Shown: positions 25,862 through 35,364, counted from the stretch's first letter. The stretch is DNA of 64,000 bases from Qaidamihabitans albus (GCF_016464705.1 NZ_JAEHOB010000001.1:124001-188000); one strand, 5' to 3'. Notes: generated from the sequence alone by a model not told the origin. Translations and numbers: made by a program.

Positions 25862-26949
25862 CGGCCGCGCGCCTGGTGGCGCGGACGATTCGGGGCATCG
25901 AGCCGGTGGTGGCGGAGGAAATTCGCTGTGGCGGGCTGGGCCGGGTCGAACACCTGGGACATCGCGAGGTGTGGTTCCGCTGCGCCGCGCCCGGTCCGGC
26001 GGTGCTCGGCCTGCGCTGCGCGGACGACGTGTTTCTCGTGGGGGCCACGGTGACGGGGATCGGCCGCAGCCGGGCCGACCTGCGGCTGCTGGCGCGGGCA
26101 GCCGGGGAACTGCCGGTGCGGCCACTGCTGGCTCTTCGCCGTCGATGCGGAGGTGCGGCTGCGCCGGGCAGCGTGGACGTCTCGGCGTCCTTCCTCGGAC
26201 GCCGCAACTACACCCGGTACGACATCGAAGACGCGGTCGGTGAGCCACTGGCCGCCGGCACCGGGTTGCCGTACCGCAGCAGGCGTGGCGGAGTGGCTCC
26301 ACCGCCGGGCGGGCTCTCCTGGCGGGTCACGGTGGCCGACGACCGTGCCGTCCTGGCGCTGCGAATCGGCGCGCGTCCTGCGCACCGGAGGGACTACCGC
26401 CGGATATCCCGCCCGGGCAGCCTGCATCCGCCGTTGGCGGGGGCACTGGTGCGGCTGGCCCGCCCGGTCAACGGTGCCCGGCTGCTGGATCCCTTTTGCG
26501 GGGCAGGCACCATCCCGATCGAGGCGGCGCTGACCGAGCACACGCTCTCCATCGTCGGCTACGACCGCGACCCGGCGGCGGTGGCGGCGGCGACCGCCAA
26601 CGGTGCGGGCACCGGCGTCGGCTGGGCGGTGGCCGACGCCGGCCGGCTACCGGTGCCGACGGGCACGGTCGACATGGTGGTGAGCAACCCACCGTGGAAC
26701 CGGCAGGTGCCACCGTCCGGGACACTTGCCAGGAACCCCCGGTGGTTCTGGCGAGAGCTGCGCAGGGTGCTGCGGCCGGACGGCACGACGGTGCTGCTGC
26801 TGCCGGACCCCGACCGCCACCTGGCCGAGGCGGCGAGGGCCGGGCTGGTGCCGCGGGAGCGCCGTCCGGTCAGCCTGTCCGGGACGCATCCGGAGATCGT
26901 CCGGCTGGAACCGGTCCGGCCACCTCGTGAGTGCCCACCCGAGTTCTAA
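25858..26949 (+). CDS. THUMP/UPF0020-type RNA methyltransferase
   Basis: Product of 363 residues from a GTG start. The N-terminal part (LVARTIRGIEPVVAEEI, then YTRYDIEDAVGEPLAA) resembles the THUMP-like region of TrmN/RlmL enzymes. The SAM-binding motif is LLDPFCGAGTIPIEAALTE near residue 210 and the catalytic N6/N2-type motif is VVSNPPWNRQ near 278. Such enzymes methylate guanine-N2 in tRNA or 23S rRNA; the exact target is not decidable. The C-terminal Arg-Glu-Cys-Pro-Pro-Glu-Phe and stop come from repeat copy E. A leader peptide and coupled small ORF precede it. Confidence 0.8.
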   Translation: MTAARLVARTIRGIEPVVAEEIRCGGLGRVEHLGHREVWFRCAAPGPAVLGLRCADDVFLVGATVTGIGRSRADLRLLARAAGELPVRPLLALRRRCGGAAAPGSVDVSASFLGRRNYTRYDIEDAVGEPLAAGTGLPYRSRRGGVAPPPGGLSWRVTVADDRAVLALRIGARPAHRRDYRRISRPGSLHPPLAGALVRLARPVNGARLLDPFCGAGTIPIEAALTEHTLSIVGYDRDPAAVAAATANGAGTGVGWAVADAGRLPVPTGTVDMVVSNPPWNRQVPPSGTLARNPRWFWRELRRVLRPDGTTVLLLPDPDRHLAEAARAGLVPRERRPVSLSGTHPEIVRLEPVRPPRECPPEF

Positions 26950-26968
26950 CTCGCGTAGGCACTCACGA
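26925..26968. repeat. 44-bp palindromic repeat, copy E
   Basis: Bounded by TCGTGAGTG and CACTCACGA with core CGAGTTCTAACTCG. It supplies the last codons and stop of the methyltransferase gene and ends two bases before the convergent transglutaminase gene, a likely bidirectional terminator position. Confidence 0.9.
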
Positions 26969-26969
26969 G

Positions 26970-27821
26970 TCAGGCGAGCCTGGTCAGCTCTACCGAGACG
27001 TCCAGGTGCGACTTGGCCCCGCCGGTGAAGATGCCCTTCAACGGTGCCACGTCGGCGTAGTCGCGGCCGGTGGCGACCCACACGTGCCGAGGTCCGACGC
27101 CGATCGCGTTCGTCGGGTCGTGCGCCCACCAGCCGCCGGTCCACACGTCCACCCACGCGTGGCTCTCCCCCTGCACGGTCTCGCCGAGCGCGGCGGAGGG
27201 CCGCGTGTGCAGGTAGCCGGAGACGTAGCGCGCCGGGATGCCGATCGCCCGCAGCATCACCAGCGTCACGTGCACGTAGTCCTGGCACACGCCCTCGCGG
27301 GCCCGCCACGCGTCGGTCGCCGTGCTGTGCACGCCGGTGCTGCCCGGCCGGTAGGTCAGCTGGTCGTGCACCCACTGGGAGATCGCGAGCGCGGTGCCCG
27401 TCGGGTCCCTGCCCTTGCGCAGCTCCCTGGCCACGGACGCAAGCTCCCGGTCCCGGGGCGTGTACTTGGTGGTCTCCAGGTACTCGGTGTGCTCGTCGAT
27501 CACCGCGTCCGAGCGCAGGTCCCGCCAGCTCGCGTCGCGGATCGGCTCCGTGGCCTCGTTCGTCTCCACCACCGACGTCGCCAGCACGGTGAACTCGGTG
27601 TGCGGCGCGTGCAGGTCGAACGACGTGACCACGGTGCCCCAGTAGTCGGTGTAGCGGTAGGCGCGGGTGGCAGGCGTCGTCTCGATCCGGGTCGCCACCA
27701 CGCTCTGCCGCCGGTCGGAGCGCGGGGTCAGCCGCGCCTCGTTGTACGACTGCGTCGCGGGCGACGCATAGTGATAGCCGGTGCTGTGCACCACCCGGAT
27801 CTGCCAGCTTTCCTCGCTCAC
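26970..27821 (-). CDS. transglutaminase-like cysteine protease family protein
   Basis: Product of 283 residues from the GTG at 27819-27821, overlapping the alpha-E stop. The bacterial transglutaminase N-terminal domain (IRVVHSTGYHYASPATQSYN) is followed by the catalytic domain: Cys in AREGVCQDYVHVTLVMLRA, His in GESHAWVDVWTGGWW, Asp in HDPTNAIGVG. Homologues of the whole operon occur in M. tuberculosis (Rv2409c-2411c). Comparative genomics predicts these proteins act with an ATP-grasp ligase in peptide bond formation and cleavage, but no substrate is established. Confidence 0.9.
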   Translation of the reverse strand: MSEESWQIRVVHSTGYHYASPATQSYNEARLTPRSDRRQSVVATRIETTPATRAYRYTDYWGTVVTSFDLHAPHTEFTVLATSVVETNEATEPIRDASWRDLRSDAVIDEHTEYLETTKYTPRDRELASVARELRKGRDPTGTALAISQWVHDQLTYRPGSTGVHSTATDAWRAREGVCQDYVHVTLVMLRAIGIPARYVSGYLHTRPSAALGETVQGESHAWVDVWTGGWWAHDPTNAIGVGPRHVWVATGRDYADVAPLKGIFTGGAKSHLDVSVELTRLA

Positions 27822-28774
27822 AGCGATACCTCCGCGCCACGCCACGCCACCCAGGGCGAGGAGTGGAAGTACTGGACCGAGACCGCCTCCCCGACGTCCC
27901 GGATCGCGGTCTGCAGGCTGATCAGCCTGCGCGGCAGCTCGTCGAGCAGGTCCGAGGGCCGGAGGAACTCCAGCTCGCTGCGGGCCCGGCCGAGCAGGCG
28001 CAACGCCTCCGACTTCTCGTTGCCCCGCCCCGGTTGCCCCGCACTGCCGCGGTCGAGCTGGTCGAGGCAGGACTCGGCCTGCCGCAGCGCGTAGAACACC
28101 GACCGGGGGAACAAGGTGTCGCGCAGCAGGAACTGCACGACCCGGCTCGCGTCCAGCGCGCCCCGGTAGGTGCGCAGGAAGGTGTCCTGCGCGCCGGCCG
28201 AGCTGAGCACGGTGACCCAGCCCGGTGAGGACGCGCGGTCCTGTACGCGGGAGAGCAGCAGCCGCACCACCATGTCGGCGCGCTCGACGGAGCGGCCGAG
28301 CACCATGAACAGCCAGCCGTCGTCGCGGCTCATCGTCGAGTCGGCGAGCCCGGCGAACATCGCGGCGCGCTCCTCCACGAAGGACAGGAACGCGTGCGGA
28401 CCGGCGCGGCGGGCGTAGCGCTGCCGCTCCGGCACGGCGTTCCAGGTGGCGTTCAGGCACTCCCACAGCTCGGTCGAGACCACCTCGCGGGCGCCGCGGG
28501 TGTTCTCCCTGGCGTTGGTGATCGAGCCGACAATCGAGCTCGCGTTGTCCTTGGTGTAGGCGACCAGCTCGGTCAGCTTCCAGACGTCCAGCTCGGCTAG
28601 CTCCCCCGGTGCGATGCCGAGCACGGCCAGCAACTGGCGGCTGGCGTAGTCGGGATCGATGCTCGCGTCCTCCAGCAGCTGGTGGACGGACACGTTGAGG
28701 ATGCGGGCCGTGTCGTCGGCCCGCTCCACGTACCGGCCGATCCAGTACAACGATTCGGCGTTTCGTGCGAGCAC
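27818..28774 (-). CDS. alpha-E domain protein
   Basis: Product of 318 residues, all-helical, beginning MLARNAESLYWIGRYVERAD, the diagnostic start of the alpha-E family. It is rich in conserved Arg and Glu (STMSRDDGWLFMVLGRSVER; LRQAESCLDQLDRG). It lies between the ATP-grasp and transglutaminase genes and overlaps the latter by four bases. Its role is unknown; it is always found with these partners and may be a scaffold or second catalytic module. Confidence 0.92.
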   Translation of the reverse strand: MLARNAESLYWIGRYVERADDTARILNVSVHQLLEDASIDPDYASRQLLAVLGIAPGELAELDVWKLTELVAYTKDNASSIVGSITNARENTRGAREVVSTELWECLNATWNAVPERQRYARRAGPHAFLSFVEERAAMFAGLADSTMSRDDGWLFMVLGRSVERADMVVRLLLSRVQDRASSPGWVTVLSSAGAQDTFLRTYRGALDASRVVQFLLRDTLFPRSVFYALRQAESCLDQLDRGSAGQPGRGNEKSEALRLLGRARSELEFLRPSDLLDELPRRLISLQTAIRDVGEAVSVQYFHSSPWVAWRGAEVSL

Positions 28775-28790
28775 TATCCCTCCTTACGGC

Positions 28791-30461
28791 TTACTGCGAA
28801 GACTGCTGTTGCTGTTGTTGTTGCTGCTGCTCCGTGCTCAGCTCGGGTCCCTGCTCGACGGCGAGTCCGTCCACAGTAGAGGTCTCCGCCAGTGCGGGTG
28901 AGGCCAGCTCGCGCTCGGCGCTCGACGAGCGCGCGGCCAGCACCCACGTGTCCTTGGAGCCGCCACCCTGCGACGAGTTCACCATCAGGCTGCCCTCCGG
29001 CAGCGCCACCCGGGTCAGCCCGCCGGGCAGTACGAAGATGTCCTTGCCGTCGTTGACGGCGAACGGGCGCAGGTCGACGTGGCGCGGCGCGACCTTGCCT
29101 TCCACTTTGGACGGTACTGTGGACAGCTGCACCACCGGCTGCGCGATCCAGTCGCGGCGTTCGGTGCGGATCCTGCGGCGCAGCGCCGCAAGCTCGCGCT
29201 GGCTCGCCGTCGGCCCGAACACGATGCCGTACCCGCCGGAACCCTCGACCGGCTTGATCACCAGCTCGTCCAGGTGCCGGAGCACGTGATCCAGCTCGTC
29301 CGGCAGCCAGCAGCGGTAGGTGTCCACGTTGGGCAGCAGCGGCTTCTCACCGAGGTAGTAGCGGACCATCTCGGGCACGTAGGTGTAGATGAGCTTGTCG
29401 TCGCCGATGCCGTTGCCGACCGCGTTGGCGATCACCACGTTGCCCGCGCGGGCGGCGTTGAGCACCCCCGCCACCCCGAGTACGGAGTCGGGCCGGAAGT
29501 GGACCGGGTCGAGGAACTCGTCGTCGATGCGGCGGTAGATCACGTCCACCGCCCGCTCGCCCTCGGTGGTGCGCACGTACACGATGTTGTCCCGGCAGAA
29601 CAGGTCGCGGCCCTCGACCAGCTCCACCCCCATCTGCCGGGCCAGCAGCGAGTGCTCGAAGTAGGCCGAGTTGTGGATGCCGGGCGTGAGCACCACGACC
29701 GTCGGGTCGGCGACGTTGGGCGCGGCCGCCGCCCGCAGCGACCGCAGCAGGTGTGTCGAGTAGTCGCCGACCGGCCGGACCCGGTGCTTGGCGAACAGGT
29801 CGGGGAAGACCCGCGCCATCGTGCGCCGGTTCTCCATCACATAGGACACCCCTGACGGGTTGCGCAGGTTGTCCTCCAGTACGCGGAAGGAACCCTCCTC
29901 GTCGCGCACCAGGTCGACGCCCGCGACGTGGATGCGCACGCCGTTGGGCGGGTTGACGCCGAAGGCCTCCCGGTGGAAGTGCTTGCACGAGGTGAGCAGC
30001 CTGCGCGGCAGGACGCCGTCGGCGAGGATCTGGGCGTCGCCGTAGATGTCGGCGAGGAACGCCTCCAGCGCGCGTACGCGCTGCGCGACCCCGCGTTCCA
30101 GCTTCGACCACTCCGCCGCAGGGATGACCCTGGGCACCAGGTCGAGCCCGAGCGGCCGCTCCTGCCCGGACAGCGAGAACGTGATGCCCTGATCGACCAT
30201 CGCCCGGTCCAGCGCGGCCGCGCGGGCGGTCAGGTCGGCGCTGTCCATGCCCGCGATCGACTCGTACAGCGCCCGGTACGGCGAGCGCACGACGCCGTCG
30301 CCGTCGAACATCTCGTCGTAGGCGGTCGGGAAGGGCCTGCCCGGCCAGAGGTAGCCGTCGAACTGTGCGCCGGGCCTGCCGTTGGTCCTCGCGCGCGCCG
30401 ATCGCGCCCGGCGGCCGGCCGGAGGCAGCCTCGGGGCGGAGCTGTTGTTCATGGTGCCCAT
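28791..30461 (-). CDS. circularly permuted ATP-grasp protein with polyglutamine tail
   Basis: Product of 556 residues; an alternative ATG lies three codons in (MNNSSAPRLPPAG). Family motifs include LSGQERPLGLDLVPRVIPA, FRVLEDNLRNPSGVSYVMEN, VVLTPGIHNSAYFEHSLLA and VIKPVEGSGGYGIVFGP, the ATP-grasp core. It is predicted to ligate an amine to a carboxylate. The conserved domain ends near residue 490. The final residues are a run of nine Gln then SSQ, encoded by an impure CAG/CAA tract, which is odd for a bacterial enzyme. First gene of the three-gene operon. Confidence 0.92.
   Translation of the reverse strand: MGTMNNSSAPRLPPAGRRARSARARTNGRPGAQFDGYLWPGRPFPTAYDEMFDGDGVVRSPYRALYESIAGMDSADLTARAAALDRAMVDQGITFSLSGQERPLGLDLVPRVIPAAEWSKLERGVAQRVRALEAFLADIYGDAQILADGVLPRRLLTSCKHFHREAFGVNPPNGVRIHVAGVDLVRDEEGSFRVLEDNLRNPSGVSYVMENRRTMARVFPDLFAKHRVRPVGDYSTHLLRSLRAAAAPNVADPTVVVLTPGIHNSAYFEHSLLARQMGVELVEGRDLFCRDNIVYVRTTEGERAVDVIYRRIDDEFLDPVHFRPDSVLGVAGVLNAARAGNVVIANAVGNGIGDDKLIYTYVPEMVRYYLGEKPLLPNVDTYRCWLPDELDHVLRHLDELVIKPVEGSGGYGIVFGPTASQRELAALRRRIRTERRDWIAQPVVQLSTVPSKVEGKVAPRHVDLRPFAVNDGKDIFVLPGGLTRVALPEGSLMVNSSQGGGSKDTWVLAARSSSAERELASPALAETSTVDGLAVEQGPELSTEQQQQQQQQQSSQ
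28800..28832. repeat. CAR trinucleotide tract encoding polyglutamine
   Basis: An interrupted CTG/TTG microsatellite (plus strand) of about nine triplets codes for the Gln run at the end of the ATP-grasp protein. Mixed CAG and CAA codons limit slippage, but length variation between strains is plausible. Confidence 0.75.
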
Positions 30462-30628
30462 CGTCGCTCACCCGCGTGCGCTGCCCGGCAGGGGCATGTC
30501 ACGGAGCGGTTACCGAGCCACTACGCGACGTCGCCGCAACGGGTCCGTAACGCCCCGATGCTGTGCACTGGCACTCAAGAGTGGCAGTATGCGTGCACTC
30601 AACCAGTAAGAACTACTAGGAGTGACAA

Positions 30629-31450
30629 GTGGCGCGTCGAAGCAACCTCAGGGCGCTCATCCTGATTCCCGCGCTGGCCCTGGTCGCCACCGCGGCCGGC
30701 TGCGCGGAGCAGGTGAACACAGGCGGTGACACGCAGGCCGGTGGCGAGGTCTCGCTGATCAACGAGGGCCAGCTGACCACCTGTACCCACCTGCCCTACC
30801 CGCCGTTCCAGTTCACCGAGGGTGGTGAGACGGTCGGCTTCGACGTCGACCTCGTCGACCTGGTGGCGAAGGACCTCGGGGTCGAGCAGTCGATCTTCGA
30901 CACCTCGTTCGAGGGCATCGAGTCGGGCGCCTCGTTCGAGACCGGTCAGTGCGACCTGGCGGCGGCCGCGATGACCATCACCGAGGAGCGCGAGAAGGTG
31001 ATGGACTTCTCGAACGGCTACTTCGACGCGAATCAGGCGCTGATCGTCAAGAAGGACTCCGGCATCAAGACCATGGAGGACCTGCAGGGCAAAACCCTGG
31101 GCGTGCAACTGGGCACCACCGGCGAAGAGTACGCCACCGAGAACAGGGAGAAGTTCGGCTACACGACGCGCCAGTACGAGGACCTCGCGCTGCTGCAGAC
31201 CGCGGTGAAGACCGGCCAGATCGACGCGGGCATCAACGACAACTCGGTGCTGTTCTACTTCGCCAAGGAGAACACCGACACCGAGGTCACCGAGGAGTTC
31301 GAGACCGGCGAGGAGTACGGCATCGCCGTGCGCACCGGCAACGGTGCGCTGCTGGCGAAGGTGAACGAGGTGCTCGACAAGGCGAAGAGCGACGGCACCT
31401 ACGACAAGATCTACGAGAAGTGGTTCGGTACGAAGCCGGAGAGCAAGTAG
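30629..31450 (+). CDS. glutamate/polar amino acid ABC importer binding lipoprotein (GluB-like)
   Basis: Product of 273 residues; GTG start with AGGAGTG upstream. The lipoprotein signal ends LVATAAGCAEQ (Cys about residue 25). The type-II binding fold is clear: LTTCTHLPYPPFQFTEGGET, VGFDVDLVDLVAKDLGVE, AAAAMTITEEREKVMDFSNG and LGVQLGTTGEEYATEN. It captures a polar amino acid outside the membrane for the following permease and ATPase. Only one permease gene is present here, whereas the Corynebacterium gluABCD system has two, so the transporter is probably homodimeric. Confidence 0.92.
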   Translation: MARRSNLRALILIPALALVATAAGCAEQVNTGGDTQAGGEVSLINEGQLTTCTHLPYPPFQFTEGGETVGFDVDLVDLVAKDLGVEQSIFDTSFEGIESGASFETGQCDLAAAAMTITEEREKVMDFSNGYFDANQALIVKKDSGIKTMEDLQGKTLGVQLGTTGEEYATENREKFGYTTRQYEDLALLQTAVKTGQIDAGINDNSVLFYFAKENTDTEVTEEFETGEEYGIAVRTGNGALLAKVNEVLDKAKSDGTYDKIYEKWFGTKPESK

Positions 31451-31458
31451 CCGACGTC

Positions 31459-31502
31459 TCGTGAGTGCGTGGCCGGGTTAGCACTCGGTTACGCACTCAC
31501 GA
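31459..31502. repeat. 44-bp palindromic repeat, copy F
   Basis: Bounded by TCGTGAGTG and CACTCACGA with core GTTAGCAC. It separates the binding-protein and permease genes and begins eight bases after the stop. A hairpin here would raise the ratio of binding protein to permease, as REP elements do in some operons. Confidence 0.9.
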
Positions 31503-31526
31503 GCCATTTCTCGAGGAGTTCGCTTC

Positions 31527-32336
31527 ATGGCGATGTCGCGGCGCAAGCGCGCGCAGGCATTCCGCAACGCCCAGTACGCCGTCCTCGTGCTCGGGATAGT
31601 GGCCGTCGGCGTCCTCGCCGACTGGGACACGATCCTGCAGGCCTTCTTCAACGTCGACGCGGCGGCCAGACAGATCCCGGCGATCTTCACGACCGCGCTG
31701 GTCAACACGGTCATCTACACCACGCTCGGGTTCGGCCTCGGCCTCGGCGTCGGCCTGGTGCTGGCGCTGATGAAGCTGTCGTCGGTGGCACCGTACCGGT
31801 GGATCGCCACGGTTTACATCGAGTTCTTCCGCGGCGTCCCGGCCCTGCTGGTGTTCATCGCGCTGGGCTTCGGCGTGCCACTGGCCTTCAACATCAGGTT
31901 CGAGATCTACTCCACCGCCGCCATCGCGCTGGGCCTGGTCGGGTCCGCCTACATCGCCGAGACGCTGCGCGCCGGCATCCAGGCCGTGCCGAAGGGGCAG
32001 GTCGAGGCGGCCCGCTCGCTCGGTATGTCGCCGGGACGGACCAACCTGACCGTGGTGATCCCGCAGGCGTTCCGGATCATCCTGCCGCCGCTGACCAACG
32101 AGCTGATCCTGCTGACCAAGGACTCGTCGCTGATCTATCTGCTCGGCCTCACCCGCGACGAGTACGAGCTGGCCAAGTTCGGCCGCGAGGGACTCAACGC
32201 GACGAACTCGCTGACACCGATCCTGCTCGCCGGGCTGTGCTATCTGCTCATCACGATCCCGCTGGGCCACCTGTCGCGTTACCTCGAGGGCAGGGCCGGC
32301 CGCAAGCAGGAACAAGGGTTGAAGGTGACCGCATGA
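31527..32336 (+). CDS. polar amino acid ABC importer permease
   Basis: Product of 269 residues with five or six membrane helices. The His/Glu/Gln permease signature is present ([40 protein letters not shown]), and the EAA loop is [20 protein letters not shown]. The ATG is preceded by CGAGGAG. Its stop overlaps the ATPase start (ATGA). It forms the channel of the importer begun at 30629. Confidence 0.93.
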   Translation: MAMSRRKRAQAFRNAQYAVLVLGIVAVGVLADWDTILQAFFNVDAAARQIPAIFTTALVNTVIYTTLGFGLGLGVGLVLALMKLSSVAPYRWIATVYIEFFRGVPALLVFIALGFGVPLAFNIRFEIYSTAAIALGLVGSAYIAETLRAGIQAVPKGQVEAARSLGMSPGRTNLTVVIPQAFRIILPPLTNELILLTKDSSLIYLLGLTRDEYELAKFGREGLNATNSLTPILLAGLCYLLITIPLGHLSRYLEGRAGRKQEQGLKVTA

Positions 32337-33103
32337 ACGAGGCGATCGTCGAGGTCGTCGACCTGCACAAGTCCTTCGGTGAGCTGGAGGTGCTCAAAGG
32401 CATCGACATGAGCGTCCGGCGCGGCGAGGTCGTGTGCATCATCGGCCCTTCCGGATCGGGCAAGTCCACGCTGCTGCGGTGCGTGAACTTCCTGGAGGAA
32501 CCGAACGCGGGCAGGATCGTGGTGAACGGGTTCGAGGTCACCGACCCGGACGTGGACATCGACCGCGCCCGCCGGGGCATCGGGATGGTGTTCCAGGCGT
32601 TCAACCTCTTCGGCCACCTTTCCGTGCTGGAGAACCTCACCATCGCCCAGCGCAAGGTGCTCAAGCGCGACCGGGCGGAGGCCGATGCGGTCGCGCGGAA
32701 GAACCTGGAGAAGGTCGGGCTCGCGGAGAAGGCCGGCGCGATGCCCGCCCAGCTGTCCGGTGGGCAGCAGCAGCGGGCCGCGATCGCCAGGGCATTGTCG
32801 ATGGACCCGGCGGTGATGCTGTTCGACGAGCCGACGTCAGCGCTGGACCCCGAGCTGGTCGGGGACGTGCTCTCGGTCATGCGGCAGCTCGCCGAGGAGG
32901 GTATGACGATGCTCGTGGTGACCCACGAGATGCAGTTCGCCCGCGAGGTGGCCGACAAGGTGCTCTTCATGGACGACGGCGGGATCGTCGAGGAGGGTCC
33001 GCCCGCCCAGGTGATCGGCGAGCCGCGGCAGCAGCGCACGAAGGGCTTCCTCGCTCGCGTGCTCAATCCGACCCACGTGCCGGTCACGGGGGCAGAGACT
33101 TAG
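32333..33103 (+). CDS. polar amino acid ABC importer ATPase
   Basis: Product of 256 residues. Walker [21 protein letters not shown], signature [20 protein letters not shown] and Walker [18 protein letters not shown] place it in the GlnQ/HisP family. The ATG at 32333 overlaps the permease stop. The last gene of the operon; it converges on the tetR gene with only eight bases between them. Confidence 0.94.
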   Translation: MNEAIVEVVDLHKSFGELEVLKGIDMSVRRGEVVCIIGPSGSGKSTLLRCVNFLEEPNAGRIVVNGFEVTDPDVDIDRARRGIGMVFQAFNLFGHLSVLENLTIAQRKVLKRDRAEADAVARKNLEKVGLAEKAGAMPAQLSGGQQQRAAIARALSMDPAVMLFDEPTSALDPELVGDVLSVMRQLAEEGMTMLVVTHEMQFAREVADKVLFMDDGGIVEEGPPAQVIGEPRQQRTKGFLARVLNPTHVPVTGAET

Positions 33104-33111
33104 GCCGCTGG

Positions 33112-33696
33112 TCAAGGGGCGGGCGGCGGCTGCTCCAGCAGGGCGAGGGCGGCACGTACCGACAGCTCCCGCAGCTCCGCGGGCGGGATGTCCGTGAGCA
33201 GGGTCGCCGACCGGCTCAGCCCGTTGGCCGCCATCACCGCACAGATCCGGCGCCAGCTGCTGGCGTCGGGCCCGGCCAGCAGTCGCTGGAACTCCTGGGC
33301 CAGCCGCGGCACCCAGTCCTCGGCGTCCACCTCCGCGAGTCCGCTCGGGTCGCGGAGCAGGGCGAGGAACACCGTCCGGTTGCGGTAGTTCAGGTCAAAG
33401 AACTGCTCGAGCAGCTCCCGGGTGGTCAGCCGGGCGTCGGCGGCGCCGGCCAGAAACGCGTCGACCTCGTCGATAGCCGGTTGCACCGCGCTGCGTACCA
33501 GGTCGGCCTTGGTGGGGTGGTGGTAGTAGAGGGCCGACTTCGTCAGCGCAAGCCGGTCGGCGATGTGCTGCATCGTGGTCTTGCCGAAGCCCTGGCTGAT
33601 GAACAGTTCCAGCGCCACCTCGTGGATCCGCGTGGCGGTGTCGGTGCTACGCCCGTCCCGGCGGACACGGTCGGTTACCGCCTTCGCGCGCGACAT
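33112..33696 (-). CDS. TetR-family regulator, divergent from the FAD monooxygenase
   Basis: Product of 194 residues from the ATG at 33694-33696, with GGGAGG upstream; a longer in-frame extension is rejected. Its helix-turn-helix is RIHEVALELFISQGFGKTTM then IADRLALTKSALYYHHPTKA. It is divergent from a flavin monooxygenase gene, and a strong palindrome overlaps that gene's promoter. It most likely represses the monooxygenase until a substrate-like ligand binds. Confidence 0.88.
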   Translation of the reverse strand: MSRAKAVTDRVRRDGRSTDTATRIHEVALELFISQGFGKTTMQHIADRLALTKSALYYHHPTKADLVRSAVQPAIDEVDAFLAGAADARLTTRELLEQFFDLNYRNRTVFLALLRDPSGLAEVDAEDWVPRLAQEFQRLLAGPDASSWRRICAVMAANGLSRSATLLTDIPPAELRELSVRAALALLEQPPPAP

Positions 33697-33782
33697 TCCC
33701 GCCTCCCTGCTGCTGCTCGGCGCCGCATGGCTCCGCTGTACCCGCAGGGCATGGTAGCCGATCCTTGACCGACGGACTGGTA

Positions 33783-33804
33783 ACTGACCGACGCGTCGGT
33801 TAGT
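33783..33804. promoter_or_regulatory. TetR operator at the monooxygenase promoter
   Basis: ACTGACCGACG/CGTCGGTTAGT is a 22-bp palindrome with ten of eleven pairs matched. A further half-site TTGACCGACGG lies at 33765-33775. It ends two bases before the GTG start of the monooxygenase, so bound repressor would block a leaderless or very short leader transcript. Confidence 0.65.
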
Positions 33805-33806
33805 AT

Positions 33807-35364
33807 GTGATCGTGACCACACCGGCGAGAAGGGCGACACAGACGCAGGTGGGGATCGTGGGCGGCGGGCCGGTCGGGCTAGCCCTCGCCCTTGGCCTGG
33901 CCCGGCATCGGGTGCGATCGGTGCTGGTGGAGTGCAAGCCCTCGCCGAACCGGCAGTCCCGTGCTCCCGCGCTCCACCTGCGGAGCATGGAGATCCTCGG
34001 ACAGTGGGGGGGTGGCCGGGGAACTCCACGCCGCCGGTGCGTTGAAGCGCACGATGCCGATCCACCCAGGGCCGACGAGCCACCGACCGCTGCTGTCCTT
34101 CGACTTCACCGAACTGGACCAGGAGGCCGACCGGGCCGGCGTGTTGTTCCTGGAGCAGGGGGAGACCGAGCGGTTGCTACTGGCAGCCGTGCGCGACTCC
34201 GGCTGGTGCGATGTCCGGTTCGGCACGGAGGCGGTGGCGCTCGATGCCCGCCCCGACGGCGTGCAGCTGACCGTCGACGAGGGTGCGGCGACTCGTACGC
34301 TGACTGCCGCGTTCGTGGTCGGCTGCGACGGCACCGGCAGTTTCGTGCGGGACGCGGTGGAAATCCCGTTTCCCGGCGTCACCTTCCCGCTCCGGCCCAC
34401 CCTCGCCGACGTGCGCATCGATGACGACCGGGACGCCCTGCCCTGGCCTCGGTTGCACAACGGCCGCCGCGGCATCACCGGTGCGCAGCGACTGAGGCCG
34501 GGACACTGGCGGATCATCCGGGTGGAGTCCGGAGCGCCCGTGCCCGGCGAGCCGGTACCGGGATCGGAGGTCCGAGCCCGCGCGGCCGAGGTTCTCGGCG
34601 ACGGCCCGGTCGAGGTGGTCTGGGCCAGCCGGTTCCAGTTCCAGCGCCGCGCCAGCCCCCGGTTCCGCTCCGGCCGCGTGCTACTGGCGGGCGACGCCGC
34701 CCACGCTTTCCCGCCCGCCAACGGTCAGGGCATGAACGCAGGAATTCAGGACGCCCACAATCTCGCGTGGAAACTGGCCAACGCCGTGCGTGGCGGCGAC
34801 CTCGACGGGCTGCTCGACTCGTACGAGGTCGAGCGCCGAGCCATGGTCGGTAGGGTGTCCCGGCACGTCAGCCTGCTCACCCGGATCGGCCTCCAGGCCC
34901 CGCGCCCGGTCCGCGCCGCCGTGTTCCAGCTGATGCGGCTGGGCCTGGCCGTCCCGGCCAGTCGCCGGGAACGGCTCCGCAACCTCGCCATGATCGACCT
35001 ACGGGTGCCGGCCTCCCCGCTGCTGGACGGCGCCGAGCGGGCGGCCGGGGTTCGGCTGCCCAACCCGGTGCTGCGCTCTCCCACCGGCGCCACGACCCGC
35101 CTCTACGATCTCGTGGACGCCGGACCGTGTCTTCTCCAGCTGGCCGGTGCGACGGAACGGGCGGTGCGGGTGCCAGGGGTCACGACGGTACGGATCGGGC
35201 CGGGCGGGCACCGTGACCCGAGCGGTTCCCTGGCCCGGCTGCTCGGTGGCGACACCGGCTGGCTGCTGGTACGGCCGGACCTGCACCTGGCGTGGGCGCG
35301 CACCGGGGCCGCCGGGCTGCGCGCGGCGGTGGCGCGGGCACTGGGCTACCGGGCAACGCTGTAG
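33807..35364 (+). pseudogene. FAD-dependent aromatic monooxygenase, interrupted by a frameshift in a G7 run
   Basis: The first frame (GTG at 33807 or 33813) encodes VGIVGGGPVGLALALGLARH, the FAD-binding dinucleotide motif, up to SMEILGQWG. At the homopolymer 34006-34012 (seven G) homology continues in the next frame, GVAGELHAAGALKRTMP, and runs to the end. That part contains the second FAD motif GDAAHAFPPANGQGMNAGIQ. Six G would restore one continuous protein of about 519 residues of the PheA/TetX hydroxylase family. It is either a recent mutation, a slippage-prone switch, or a sequence error. A TetR repressor gene lies divergently. Confidence 0.85.
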
